In this document: in pieces, positions 9,513 to 19,427 of the stretch
Layout: each line of letters opens with the position of its first letter
Position numbering within the stretch: the first letter of the stretch is position 1
Source of the DNA: Micromonospora pallida
Lineage (GTDB): Bacteria > Actinomycetota > Actinomycetes > Mycobacteriales > Micromonosporaceae
Direction: 5' to 3'
DNA: 64,000 nucleotides
Assembly (NCBI RefSeq): GCF_900090325.1
Contig: NZ_FMHW01000002.1
Coordinates: 5,891,001 to 5,955,000, forward strand
Program-made: the position numbers and the translations under genes
Notes under the pieces: model-generated
What the model was told of the DNA's origin: nothing
Databases searched by the model: none
What the model saw: only the letters and a program-made list of their open reading frames with translations

Positions 9513-10937
9513 TCACTCGGGCGACCGGCAGCCCGCCGGTTCGAGGACCGGCGGAACCGTATCGGTGGGCAGGGCGTCCGGGGTCGGGGTGGCACTGGGT
9601 GTGGCCGCAGGGCTCGGGGTGACCCGACCGCTGGCGGCCGGGCTGGCCGGGGTCGCCGTGGGCACCGGCGTGGTCGCGGCGGTGGTCGGCGTGGCCGTGG
9701 GGCTCGGCGGACAGATCGGCTTCAGGTTCGGGTTGGCCGGGTCGTCGTCGGTCAGCTCGGCCAGCCGCCGGGTGGCGTCCGACTCGCTCTTGGCCTGGAT
9801 GCCCTGCTTGACCCGTTCCTGCGCGGCGGGGGTGAGATCCTCCAGGTCGGCGGCGCTGGTGCGGTGGATGTTGGAGAGGTCGAGGCCGGCGATCTGCCCC
9901 GGCACCCCCTGGAAGACGGCGAGCTGGCCGTTGTCCGTGGCGCCGACGTAGTACTGCCGCTGGGTGTAGCTCCAGCCGGCGAAGAGGCCGCCGCCGAGGA
10001 TGGCGAGCAGGACGACCAGCAGCAGGGCGGTGCGTACCGGCCGGCGCCGACGGCGTTCCGGCTCCTCGTCGCGGTTCGCCGAGGACTCCTCCGGCGTCGC
10101 CGGGCGGGGCGCGGAGAGCGCCGAGGCGCGGGCCGCCGGGGTGGAGACGTCGGCCGAGGTGGCCATCCCCCGGTCCCGGGCGGCCGCGCCGCCGACGATC
10201 GGGCTCGCCTCGACGATGTCGTGGTCGGTAGCGTCCGCGATGATCACGGTGATGTTGTCCGGCCCGCCGCCGCGCAGGGCCAACTGCACCAGCCGCTCGA
10301 CGCACTGCTGCGGGTCGGTGTACTCGCGCATGGTGTCGGCGATGGTCTCCGCGCTGACCACGCCGGAGAGGCCGTCGCTGCAGATGAGGTACCGGTCGCC
10401 GGGGAGGACCTGGCGGACGCTGTACTCCGGGTCGATGTCCCGGCCGTCCAGGGCCCGGGTGAGCAGCGAGCGCTGGGGGTGGCTGCTCGCCTCCTCCGCG
10501 CTGATCCGGCCCTCGTCAACGAGCATCTGGACGTAGGTGTCGTCCTTGGTGACCTGGGCGAACTCGCCGTTGCGGAGGAGGTAGGCACGGGAGTCGCCGA
10601 TGTGCACCATGCCGAGCTTGGTGCCGGAGAAGAGGATCGCGGTGAGTGTGGTGCCCATCCCCTCCAACTGGGGGTTGGCGTCCACCGTGTCGCGAAGCTG
10701 CTGGTTGGCGGTGTCCACGGCCTGTCGCAGCGCGTCGACGAGCGCGTCCCCTGGGACGTCCTCGTCGAGCGGCGCCATGGCACCGATGACGATGTTGCTG
10801 GCGACGTCACCGGCGGCCATGCCGCCCATGCCGTCGGCGACGGCGAGTAGCCGCGGTCCGGCGTAGACGGAGTCCTGATTACCGTCTCGGATCAGACCGC
10901 GGTCGCTGTGGGCCGCATAGCGCAGGGTCAGAGTCAT
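9513..10937 (-). CDS. pstP: PP2C-type Ser/Thr protein phosphatase
   Basis: Metal-dependent phosphatase, 474 residues, that reverses phosphorylation by PknA/PknB. PP2C domain at about 5-240 with the metal-binding motifs SDRGLIRDGNQDS, ADGMGGMAAGD, SGTKLGMVHIGDSRAYL, SDGLSG and GGGPDNITVI. A variable linker rich in Arg/Glu is followed by one membrane helix (TALLLVVLLAILGGGLFAGW) and an extracellular region with a Thr/Pro/Ala-rich tail (over 60 residues). Its start overlaps the fhaB stop (ATGA). The domain order kinase-facing cytosolic phosphatase, helix, short outer domain matches mycobacterial PstP (Rv0018c). Confidence 0.96.
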   Translation of the reverse strand: MTLTLRYAAHSDRGLIRDGNQDSVYAGPRLLAVADGMGGMAAGDVASNIVIGAMAPLDEDVPGDALVDALRQAVDTANQQLRDTVDANPQLEGMGTTLTAILFSGTKLGMVHIGDSRAYLLRNGEFAQVTKDDTYVQMLVDEGRISAEEASSHPQRSLLTRALDGRDIDPEYSVRQVLPGDRYLICSDGLSGVVSAETIADTMREYTDPQQCVERLVQLALRGGGPDNITVIIADATDHDIVEASPIVGGAAARDRGMATSADVSTPAARASALSAPRPATPEESSANRDEEPERRRRRPVRTALLLVVLLAILGGGLFAGWSYTQRQYYVGATDNGQLAVFQGVPGQIAGLDLSNIHRTSAADLEDLTPAAQERVKQGIQAKSESDATRRLAELTDDDPANPNLKPICPPSPTATPTTAATTPVPTATPASPAASGRVTPSPAATPSATPTPDALPTDTVPPVLEPAGCRSPE

Positions 10938-11422
10938 GGCCGTAATTCGAGAGAAGTGCGGCCGATCCGGATCGGCACGCCGAGGGGGACGGGGGTTGGT
11001 CCGGTGACCTTATCGCGCTCCAGATAGGTGCCGTTAGTCGAGCCAAGGTCCTCCACGTACCACTGTCCGTCACGGGGGAGCAGCCGGGCGTGGCGGGCGG
11101 AGGCGTAGTCGTCGGTGATGACGAGGGTGGAGTCCTCGGCCCGGCCGATGGTGATCGGTGCCTCGCCGAGGGTGATCCGGGTGCCGGCGAGCTGTCCGGC
11201 GGTGACCACGAGCTGGTGGGCGGCCCGCCCCCGCTTGACCCTCGCCGGTTTCGCCGCCGGCTGGTTGGTGGCGGCGCCGACCGTACGGGGGGCGGCCACC
11301 AGCCGGCCGGAGCGGGCCCCCGCGAAGAGGTCCCGCCGGATCACCCCCACCACCGTGAACACGAAGATCCACAGGAGGATGAGGAACCCGAACCGGGCGA
11401 CGGTGATGACGAGTTCGGGCAA
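10934..11422 (-). CDS. fhaB: FHA domain protein FhaB
   Basis: Protein of 162 residues with an N-terminal membrane helix (VARFGFLILLWIFVFTVVGV) and a C-terminal forkhead-associated domain at about 70-160. FHA phosphothreonine-binding residues are visible as IGRAEDS, SARHARL and GSTNGTYL. It binds phosphorylated partners of PknA/PknB and links them to wall synthesis and septation (FipA in mycobacteria). It starts 6 nt after the fhaA stop and overlaps pstP at its end, as part of the same operon. Confidence 0.95.
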   Translation of the reverse strand: MPELVITVARFGFLILLWIFVFTVVGVIRRDLFAGARSGRLVAAPRTVGAATNQPAAKPARVKRGRAAHQLVVTAGQLAGTRITLGEAPITIGRAEDSTLVITDDYASARHARLLPRDGQWYVEDLGSTNGTYLERDKVTGPTPVPLGVPIRIGRTSLELRP

Positions 11423-11428
11423 GGCGGA

Positions 11429-12190
11429 TCAGCCGTCCACGCGGAAGGTCAGGGTGGTGGTGCCGAGCTGGATCATGTCACCCGGGTTCAACGCGACGGC
11501 GGAGACCCGCTGTCCGTTGACCATGGTGCCGTTGGTCGAGCCGAGGTCGGTGAGCACGACCTGGCCACCGTCGAAGTCGAGGCGGGCGTGCCGCCGGGAG
11601 ATGCCGACGTCGGGCAGGCGCAGGTTGGCCTGGTCGCCCCGGCCGATCACGGTCGAACCCATCTGGAGAGGGTAGGTGCGGCCGTCGCCGGACACCAGCC
11701 GGACGTTGCGGGCACCACCGTGGCCGGGGGGCGGGCCGTAGCCACCGCCCTGGTCGTACGACGGGTATCCGGGCGGGCCGGCGTCGTAGCCGGGCGCCGA
11801 CACCGGGGCCACCTCGCCACCGGTGTAGACCTCGGCCGTGACCCGGAACATGCCCGTGTCCAGCCCTTCGCCCCGCTCGATCTCGACGATCACGTCGCCG
11901 TAGACCGTCCACGCCTGCTCGCCGATGAACTCGGCCTGTGACTGGGCCAGCTCCTGGGCGAGCGCGGCGGCGTACGGCGCCAGCCGGCTGTGGTCGTACG
12001 GGGAAAGGTCGATCACGTAACGGTTGGGCACCAGGGTGCGCCCACCAGCCAGGATCGCCTTGTGCGCCTCAGCCTCCCGCTGCATGGCGTTCAGGATCTC
12101 CACAGGGTGGACTACCCCCTTGAAGACCTTGGCGAAGGCCCCCTCGACCAAACCTTCCAGACGCTTCTCGAAGCGTTGCAGCACGCTCAC
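11429..12190 (-). CDS. fhaA: FHA domain protein FhaA (DUF3662 + FHA)
   Basis: First gene of the signalling operon, 253 residues from the GTG at 12190. N-terminal DUF3662/FhaA_N domain at about 1-125 (VLQRFEKRLEGLVEGAFAKVFKG start), a short Gly/Tyr/Pro-rich linker, then an FHA domain at about 165-250 with IGRGDQ, SRRHARL and GSTNGT. In mycobacteria FhaA binds phosphorylated CwlM/MviN and modulates peptidoglycan precursor synthesis at the pole and septum. The GTG start was chosen because GAGGAGG lies 5-6 nt upstream; an in-frame ATG at 12217 has no such site. The linker is shorter than in M. tuberculosis FhaA (over 500 residues). Confidence 0.94.
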   Translation of the reverse strand: MSVLQRFEKRLEGLVEGAFAKVFKGVVHPVEILNAMQREAEAHKAILAGGRTLVPNRYVIDLSPYDHSRLAPYAAALAQELAQSQAEFIGEQAWTVYGDVIVEIERGEGLDTGMFRVTAEVYTGGEVAPVSAPGYDAGPPGYPSYDQGGGYGPPPGHGGARNVRLVSGDGRTYPLQMGSTVIGRGDQANLRLPDVGISRRHARLDFDGGQVVLTDLGSTNGTMVNGQRVSAVALNPGDMIQLGTTTLTFRVDG

Positions 12191-12405
12191 CGGCTCCTCC
12201 TCGGGTCCCGAGGACATGATGGTATCCGGCCTTCGCTCGCGCAGCTCACACGCCGCTCGGCCGCCTGCTGTCGGCCCGTTCGGATGGGCCCTGTTCATCG
12301 TGCTACTCTTCTCCCCGCCACGAACGGTAACCGATCGCGGCAACGGCCAGGAGCACGTACGATGTCCCCGCCACCCCCACTGACAACAGCGAGGGCGGCA
12401 CGCAT

Positions 12406-12411
12406 TAGAGT
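12406..12411 (+). promoter_or_regulatory. possible -10 box for tRNA-Leu
   Basis: TAGAGT lies 18 nt before the mature 5' end of the tRNA. A CTGACA hexamer (12380-12385) sits 20 nt upstream of it, somewhat farther than ideal for a -35 box. Confidence 0.35.
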
Positions 12412-12428
12412 GATCCGGGTCATGCCAC

Positions 12429-12514
12429 GGGGAAGTGGCGGAATGGCAGACGCGCACGGTTCAGGTCCGTGTGCCCGAAAGGGCGTGAGGGTTCAACTCC
12501 CTCCTTCCCCACCA
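12429..12514 (+). tRNA. tRNA-Leu (anticodon CAG)
   Basis: Type II tRNA of 86 nt including an encoded CCA. The acceptor stem GGGGAAG (12429-12435) pairs with CTTCCCC (12504-12510), followed by A and CCA. The anticodon stem CACGG/CCGTG encloses TTCAGGT, giving anticodon CAG at 12462-12464, which reads the common Leu codon CTG. A long variable arm and a GGTTCAACTCC T arm are visible. A tRNA-Leu upstream of fhaA is also the arrangement in mycobacteria (leuT). Confidence 0.97.
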
Positions 12515-12625
12515 GAAAACGAGGGCTCCGCAGCAGCGGGGCCCTCGTCGCGTCTGCGGAACCGTACGGGCCGTCACGTTATGCTCCGATGGTTCCCCTG
12601 CCCCCTTTGACCGATGGAGTGGCGT

Positions 12626-13699
12626 GTGAGTGTCGCGGTGGTGACCGGTTCGGGCGGTCTGATCGGCTCGGAGGCGGTTCGGCACTTCGCCGGTCTCGGC
12701 CTCGACGTCGTCGGCATCGACAACGACATGCGGCAGGAGTTCTTCGGCGCCGAGGCGTCCACCGCGTGGAATGTACGCCGGCTCGCCGACGAACTCGGCG
12801 CGGCGTACTCGCACCACGGCATCGACATCCGGGACCGGGACGCGCTGGCGGCGCTGTTCCGGCGGTACGGCCGCGACGTGGCCGTCGTGATCCACACCGC
12901 CGCGCAGCCCTCGCACGACTGGGCCGTGCGCGACCCGTTCACCGACTTCGACGTGAACGCCGTGGGCACCCTCAACGTGTTGCAGAACGTCCGCGAGCAC
13001 TGCATCAACGCTCCGGTGATCCACTGCTCGACGAACAAGGTCTACGGCGACCGGCCGAACAGCCTGCCCCTGGTGGAGCTGGAGACGCGCTGGGAGATCG
13101 AGTCCGGCCACCCGTACGAGCAGGGCATCCGGGAGGACATGTCGATCGACTCCTGCCTGCACTCGGTCTTCGGGGCGTCCAAGGTCGCCGCCGACGTGAT
13201 GGTGCAGGAGTACGGCCGCTACTTCGACATGAAGACCGCCTGCTTCCGGGGCGGCACGCTCACCGGCCCGGCGCACTCGGCGACCGAACTGCACGGCTTC
13301 CTGGGTTACGTGATGCGCTGCAACATGGAGCGCCGGACGTACAAGATCTTCGGCTACCAGGGCAAGATGGTCCGCGACGCGATCCACAGCTCGGACGTGG
13401 TCTCGGCGTTCGAGGCGTTCTTCCGCAACCCGCGCTCGGCGGCGGTGTACAACCTCGGCGGCGGCCGGCACTCGAACACCTCCCACCGAGAGGCGTTCGC
13501 GGTGGCCGAGCAGATCACCGGCCAGGAGATGATCACGGAGTACGTCGAGGCGAACCGGATCGGCGACCACAAGTGGTGGATCGGGTCGAACGAGGCGTTC
13601 CAGCGGGACTACCCGGACTGGAAGCAGGTCTACGACGTACCGATGATCCTGCGGGAGATCCACGAGGCCAACGTCGAGAAGTGGATGCCCCAGTCATGA
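12626..13699 (+). CDS. NAD-dependent epimerase (CDP-paratose 2-epimerase-like)
   Basis: Extended short-chain dehydrogenase/reductase of 357 residues. N-terminal Rossmann motif [14 protein letters not shown], a conserved [11 protein letters not shown] segment, STNKVYGD, and a C-terminal RIGDHKWWI block. At the usual YxxxK site it has FGASK ([13 protein letters not shown]); as far as I recall this Phe form is common in the CDP-paratose/tyvelose-epimerase-like actinobacterial branch rather than a local mutation. Such enzymes alter the sugar of nucleotide-activated deoxyhexoses for glycoconjugates. The GTG at 12626 is preferred because it starts right before the dinucleotide fold. Its stop overlaps the start of the next gene (ATGA), so the two are probably one functional unit. 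The real substrate is unknown. Confidence 0.88.
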   Translation: MSVAVVTGSGGLIGSEAVRHFAGLGLDVVGIDNDMRQEFFGAEASTAWNVRRLADELGAAYSHHGIDIRDRDALAALFRRYGRDVAVVIHTAAQPSHDWAVRDPFTDFDVNAVGTLNVLQNVREHCINAPVIHCSTNKVYGDRPNSLPLVELETRWEIESGHPYEQGIREDMSIDSCLHSVFGASKVAADVMVQEYGRYFDMKTACFRGGTLTGPAHSATELHGFLGYVMRCNMERRTYKIFGYQGKMVRDAIHSSDVVSAFEAFFRNPRSAAVYNLGGGRHSNTSHREAFAVAEQITGQEMITEYVEANRIGDHKWWIGSNEAFQRDYPDWKQVYDVPMILREIHEANVEKWMPQS

Positions 13700-14499
13700 C
13701 CTCGCGCAAGCGCAACGTGCTCGGCGTCCTGGTGGACGCCACCGACTACTCCGCCGCCTCGGAGGAGGTCGTCCGGGCCGCTCGGGAGCGGCGGCCGCTG
13801 GCGCTGACCGCGCTGGCCGTGCACGGGGTGATGACGGGTGTCCTCGACCCGGCGCACAACGCCCGGCTCAACTCCTTCGACGTGGTCACCCCGGACGGCC
13901 AGCCGGTGCGGTGGGCGCTCAACCTGCTGCACTCCGCCGGGCTGAGCGACCGGGTCTACGGCCCGGAGCTGACCCTGCGGGTGCTCGCCCGCTTCGCCGA
14001 CGAGGGCCTGCCGGTCTACCTCTACGGCTCGACCGAGGAGACCCTCACCCGGCTCATCCCAGCGTTGGAGCGGATGTTCCCGGCCCTGAAGATCGCCGGG
14101 GTGGAGCCGTCGAAGTTCCGCGCGGTGCAGCCGGGCGAGGACGTCGAGATCGCCGACCGGATCCGGGCCAGTGGGGCCCGGCTCGTCCTGGTCGGGCTGG
14201 GCTGCCCCCGCCAGGAGATCTTCACGTACGCGATGCGTCCGCTGCTGGACATGCCGCTGATGGCGGTCGGGGCGGCCTTCGACTACCACGCCGGGCTGCT
14301 GCGCAACCCGCCGCCGTGGATGCAGCGGGCCGGGCTGGAGTGGTTCTGGCGGCTCGGTCTGGAGCCGAAGCGGCTCTGGAAGCGGTACGTCATCCTCAAC
14401 CCGGCCTACCTGGCCCGGCTCGGCGCGCAGAAGACCGGCCTGTGGAAGGCCCGGCCGCCCGCGCCGGCCACCGACCGCCCGTCCAGCTTCGCCGTCTGA
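13696..14499 (+). CDS. WecG/TagA/CpsF family glycosyltransferase
   Basis: Protein of 267 residues of GT26 type. Members transfer N-acetylmannosamine(uronic acid) or related sugars to a polyprenyl-diphosphate-linked acceptor at the inner membrane face. Visible family blocks: a conserved Thr-Pro-Asp-Gly (VVTPDGQPV), [10 protein letters not shown], and GAAFDYHAG followed by [12 protein letters not shown] and WKRYV. It is encoded in a 4-nt overlap with the upstream epimerase gene, which suggests that the epimerase makes the sugar this enzyme transfers (inference). No acceptor-forming WecA/TagO gene lies nearby. A strong terminator follows 18 nt after the stop. Confidence 0.92.
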   Translation: MTSRKRNVLGVLVDATDYSAASEEVVRAARERRPLALTALAVHGVMTGVLDPAHNARLNSFDVVTPDGQPVRWALNLLHSAGLSDRVYGPELTLRVLARFADEGLPVYLYGSTEETLTRLIPALERMFPALKIAGVEPSKFRAVQPGEDVEIADRIRASGARLVLVGLGCPRQEIFTYAMRPLLDMPLMAVGAAFDYHAGLLRNPPPWMQRAGLEWFWRLGLEPKRLWKRYVILNPAYLARLGAQKTGLWKARPPAPATDRPSSFAV

Positions 14500-14517
14500 C
14501 CTAGTCCCAAGCGCGAA

Positions 14518-14543
14518 GGGGCTCCTCCCGGAGGAGGAGCCCC
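14518..14543. terminator. strong hairpin terminator between convergent genes
   Basis: A ten-base arm GGGGCTCCTC (14518-14527) pairs perfectly with GAGGAGCCCC (14534-14543) across a six-base loop. It lies between the + strand glycosyltransferase gene and the - strand protease gene, so it could serve both. Confidence 0.85.
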
Positions 14544-14560
14544 TCGTGCTGCGGCGCTGC

Positions 14561-16414
<1,854 letters not shown>

Positions 16415-16624
16415 CTCCCTACCTCCCCTCCGACCGGCGCACGGTCCACCCCCTTGGGTGGATCGATGATCGCCAATCGAACTGAGGCTAGGTCGGCACC
16501 GAGATCAAGATAAACATGTCGAAGTGTCAATAACTCGATGGGATGCCCCCTACGGGGAATTCGCCGGCACGAGCCGGGGCGGGCCCGGATTCGGCACACC
16601 GCCGAACGGGAAAGGATGTCTGGC

Positions 16625-17350
16625 ATGGACAGTCATCTCGTCGCCCTGCTGCCCGTCGCGGGAGTCTGGCTCACCGCCGGCATGGTCGCCGACGGACTGC
16701 CTCGACTGGACCGGGTGCACGCCCTGCGGCAGCGTACCGGATGGTTGATCGTCCTGAGCCTGACCGGACTCAGCCTGATGGCGGCGGTGGCACTCGCCGC
16801 CCTGGGCACCGCCGGCACCACCCACGCCGACCGGGCCGGCGCCGCGCTCGCCCTGGCGGCGCTGCCCGCACTGGTCGTCGCGGTCAGCACCGTACGCCGT
16901 CTGCACCGGCTCCGGGCCGGCGCCGGCGCGTTCGCCGCCGCGCCCCGGGCACCCGTCCCGCCCGGTCTGCGCGCCCACGCCGCCCACCCGCTGGTCGGGC
17001 TGCCACTCCAGATAGCCGGCCTGGCGATGGTGCCGGCCGTGGTCACCGCCGGCGCTTTCGGCCCAGCCGCCGGCAGCCTGCTCGCCGCACCGGCCCGCAC
17101 GGTGGTCCTGGTCGGGATCGCGGCGATCGGGGTACGCCACGTGCTGCGGCACAGTCGGCTCGCCGCCCGGGCCCGCCCCGGCACCGGCGGACCGGCGGCA
17201 CCGGTCGGTGCGGACGAGTCACCCGTGGCGGACGGTCCGCACTTGGCCGGCGCATCGCTCGTGTCGCGTGTGGCCGGCGGACCGGAGGTGGCCGGCGCGT
17301 CGCCCCCGACGGTGGGGTCAGCGCCCGCGACCGCCACCCTGCACGTATAG
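16625..17350 (+). CDS. multi-pass membrane protein of unknown function
   Basis: About 241 residues. Five hydrophobic segments can be seen (LVALLPVAGVWLTAGMVADG, WLIVLSLTGLSLMAAVALAAL, AGAALALAALPALVVAVSTV, LVGLPLQIAGLAMVPAVVTAG and TVVLVGIAAIGVRHVL), followed by a Gly/Ala/Pro-rich tail predicted to be cytoplasmic or disordered. The ATG at 16625 has GGGAAAGG 9 nt upstream; an ATG at 16616 is too close to that site. I do not recognise the family. The last 33 bases overlap the convergent gene on the other strand. Confidence 0.7.
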   Translation: MDSHLVALLPVAGVWLTAGMVADGLPRLDRVHALRQRTGWLIVLSLTGLSLMAAVALAALGTAGTTHADRAGAALALAALPALVVAVSTVRRLHRLRAGAGAFAAAPRAPVPPGLRAHAAHPLVGLPLQIAGLAMVPAVVTAGAFGPAAGSLLAAPARTVVLVGIAAIGVRHVLRHSRLAARARPGTGGPAAPVGADESPVADGPHLAGASLVSRVAGGPEVAGASPPTVGSAPATATLHV

Positions 17351-17719
17351 CAGTTCCAGGATCGCCCGGGTCGCCTCGAACCAGCGGTCCAACCAGCCCG
17401 GCGGCGGCACGCTGCCCCGGGGCGGCAACTCCAGCAACAGGCCACGCAGGAGCGGATGGTCCGCCAGCGGCTCGGCGGGCTCGACCGGCCACCCGGCCGG
17501 GGGGAACGACGGCTCGGTGAGCGGGTTGGTGTCCAGCGACGGCAGGGACAACGGTCCGGCCGACTCGGCGGTCCCACCGCCCTCCCGGCTGCCGAGGTCG
17601 GAATCGGTGGAAACCACCTCCGTCAGGACAGTGTCCCGGCGGGCGCCGCGGTACTTGCCGCCGAACCGCTCCGGTTTGCCCGGCCCGTTGGTGAGGTTCT
17701 CTGATCCGATCGTCGTCAC
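17318..17719 (-). CDS. hypothetical protein, soluble, 133 aa
   Basis: Starts at GTG 17719 with VTTIGSENLTNGPGKPERFGGKYRGAR and an AGGTGG site upstream. The N-terminal third is basic, the middle is low-complexity (Ser/Gly/Glu), and the C-terminal ~65 residues carry many Pro residues and an aromatic helix (WLDRWFEATRAILELLYVQ). There is no signal peptide or membrane helix. It overlaps the convergent membrane-protein gene by 33 bases. Third-position G/C bias is normal for the genome. I do not recognise the family; its promoter region would contain the 34-bp repeat array. Confidence 0.6.
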   Translation of the reverse strand: MTTIGSENLTNGPGKPERFGGKYRGARRDTVLTEVVSTDSDLGSREGGGTAESAGPLSLPSLDTNPLTEPSFPPAGWPVEPAEPLADHPLLRGLLLELPPRGSVPPPGWLDRWFEATRAILELLYVQGGGRGR

Positions 17720-17891
17720 CCGTCCACCTGCCTCGCTCGGTTGCGGATCTGCCTGGCCGACCGTTCGGCCAACCGATGACGAGAGGTACAACGAGGTGGG
17801 ACGGAAGTGGCGACGGGTCTGGTCCGGCGGTGGCCCTCGCCGATGGTTGCTACCTGCACTGACAGCAGGGTCCCCCGCCGGCACTGGCAGT

Positions 17892-18069
17892 GCGGTCCCG
17901 TACTCCTCGCCGACACGACGAGGGCGCGGCCCCGTACTCCTCGCCGACATGACGAGGGCGCGGCCCCGTACTCCTCGCCGACATGACGAGGGCGGGCCCC
18001 GTACTCCTCGCCGACATGACGAGGGCGCGGCCCCCGCCCCCGGGCACCTTGCCGGGAGTACGGGACCGC
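17892..18069. repeat. four 34-bp direct repeats bracketed by a 15-bp inverted repeat
   Basis: A 34-bp unit beginning GTACTCCTCGCCGACATGAC occurs at 17900, 17934, 17968 and 18001, with a single-base deletion in the third copy. Each unit contains a CCTCG...CGAGG dyad. The array is bracketed by GCGGTCCCGTACTCC (17892-17906) and its exact reverse complement (18055-18069). Just upstream, two imperfect copies of a GCACTGRCAG...GGTCCC element occur at about 17856-17900. There are no unique spacers, so it is not a CRISPR. The whole gap 17720-18144 has no convincing gene; frames through it only spell out the repeat. Confidence 0.85.
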
Positions 18070-18144
18070 GCCCACTGTCACACCGGGCACCGGCGGAGGG
18101 CCCAACCCGAATGCGGGCCCTCCGCCGACGCCATGTCGGCCGAT

Positions 18145-18372
18145 TCAGTTGCGGCCGAACGCCTCGTGCCTGGTGCCGCCGACGAAGGCGAGCCAGTCAC
18201 CGGGGGCGAAGACCAGAGCGGGTCCGGTCGGGTCCTTCGAGTCGCGGACCCCGACCGCTCCGGTCACAAACGCCACCTCCACGCAGTTGTCGCAGTTCGG
18301 CCCGCTGCGCGAGCTCTTGAACCACGATGCGTGCGTCAGGTCCGCGAGGACCCTCTTGGTCGCCATTTCCAC
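18145..18372 (-). CDS. DUF397 domain protein
   Basis: Seventy-five residues with the DUF397 signature: WFKSSRSGPNCDNCVEVAF, VRDSKDPTGPALVF and WLAFV near the C-terminus. The GTG start at 18372 has AGAGGAG 6 nt upstream. DUF397 genes are abundant in actinobacteria and usually pair with an XRE/DUF5753 regulator; in Streptomyces coelicolor such a pair (Scr1/Scr2) affects antibiotic production and behaves somewhat like an antitoxin/toxin or regulator/anti-regulator module. Here it overlaps the end of the upstream regulator gene by 37 bases, so the two are co-translated. Confidence 0.93.
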   Translation of the reverse strand: MEMATKRVLADLTHASWFKSSRSGPNCDNCVEVAFVTGAVGVRDSKDPTGPALVFAPGDWLAFVGGTRHEAFGRN

Positions 18373-19217
18373 AACGGCTCCTCTGCCAGTTCTGCGATGT
18401 GTGCGATAGACGCCTCCGGTCGCATGGCCTGGGTTCGAATCTGGTCGAAGATGTAGTTGAAGCGCTGAAGCTCGTCGCTCTTCTCGAGGAAGAGCCCACC
18501 CGTACCGTTCTCCGCGTACACGACATCTGGATCACCGGGCTCGGGAAAGTCGAGGATCGTGAACGAGCCGTCCATGCCCGCATGAGCCCCGACGCTGAAG
18601 GGCAGCACCTGGATGGTGACGTTCGACAGCTCGGCCACCTCCACCAGCCGCGCCATCTGCGCCCGCATCACCTCGTCACAGCCCACCGGCCGGCTCACCA
18701 CCGCCTCATCGAGCACCACCCATAGATCGATCGGATCGTCCTGGGTCAGTAACGACTGGCGGTTGGAACGGACACGCACCCGTTGGTCCACCTCGTCGGC
18801 GGGCATGTCCGGGCGAGCGAACTCGATCATCGCCCGGGCGTAGTCGGCGGTCTGCAGGAGACCCGGCACCACCTGCTGCTCGTACGCCCGCACGGAGCTG
18901 GCGGCGGCCTCCAGTCCGACGTACGCCCCGGAGAGCACCGAGTTGTACGGGTACCACCACCCGCGCTGACGCGCCTCCCGGGCGATCTGCACCAACTCCT
19001 CGCGCTCGACCTCCGACACCCCGTAGATGGCGAGCATGTCCCGTACGTCGCGTGGGGTGGCGGTGGTGTGGCCGGTCTCGATTCGGGAGACCTTCGACGC
19101 CGAACACTCCAGCCGCTCGGCCACGGCCTCGATGGTGATCCCCGCGGACTCGCGCAGCCGGCGCAACTCGGCGCCGAGGCGGCGACGCCGGATAGTCGGG
19201 CTCCGGCGTTCACTCAC
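18336..19217 (-). CDS. XRE family transcriptional regulator with DUF5753
   Basis: Protein of 293 residues from GTG 19217 (GGAAGGGG site 8 nt upstream). A helix-turn-helix domain at about 10-65 (LGAELRRLRESAGITIEAVAERL... SASKVSRIETGH) is followed by a DUF5753 domain at about 95-275 with YEQQVVPGLLQTADYARA and PFSVGAHAGMDGSFTILDF. It is a cytosolic DNA-binding protein partnered with the overlapping DUF397 gene. Targets are unknown; nearby dyads at 19548-19591 and 19944-19975 are candidate sites (inference). Such pairs are often strain-variable. Confidence 0.93.
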   Translation of the reverse strand: MSERRSPTIRRRRLGAELRRLRESAGITIEAVAERLECSASKVSRIETGHTTATPRDVRDMLAIYGVSEVEREELVQIAREARQRGWWYPYNSVLSGAYVGLEAAASSVRAYEQQVVPGLLQTADYARAMIEFARPDMPADEVDQRVRVRSNRQSLLTQDDPIDLWVVLDEAVVSRPVGCDEVMRAQMARLVEVAELSNVTIQVLPFSVGAHAGMDGSFTILDFPEPGDPDVVYAENGTGGLFLEKSDELQRFNYIFDQIRTQAMRPEASIAHIAELAEEPLWKWRPRGSSRT

Positions 19218-19259
19218 CGGGTCGGCCCCTTCCACCCGGCCACCCGCCCCGCCGGTCCG

Positions 19260-19427
19260 CTACTCCCACGGGTTGTCCCGACCGCTGTCGTACGGCAGTC
19301 GGACTCGCAAGCACTTATCGCGCTCACCGGGGTACCTCCGGTCGATCGCGCCCGTACCGGTCCACCCGCCGGGGGCGCGACCGTTGGCCGGCGGGCAATC
19401 GTTCGCGGCGGGGATGGTTGCGGTCAT
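19260..19427 (-). CDS. possible small protein (55 aa) upstream of the XRE gene
   Basis: A short frame from ATG 19427 (MTATIPAANDCPPANGRAP) to a stop at 19260, 42 nt before the start of the XRE regulator and on the same strand. It has two Cys and many Pro/Gly/Arg. There is no clear ribosome site. I do not recognise a family; it may be a leader gene of the XRE-DUF397 operon or not expressed. Confidence 0.3.
   Translation of the reverse strand: MTATIPAANDCPPANGRAPGGWTGTGAIDRRYPGERDKCLRVRLPYDSGRDNPWE

Noticed and set aside
17892..18069. CRISPR array
   Set aside because: Repeats are head-to-tail with no unique spacers of regular length, and no cas genes are seen.
17716..18105. Small proteins with repeated RHVGEEYG
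   Set aside because: They arise from translation of the 34-bp repeats and have no start site or conserved domain.
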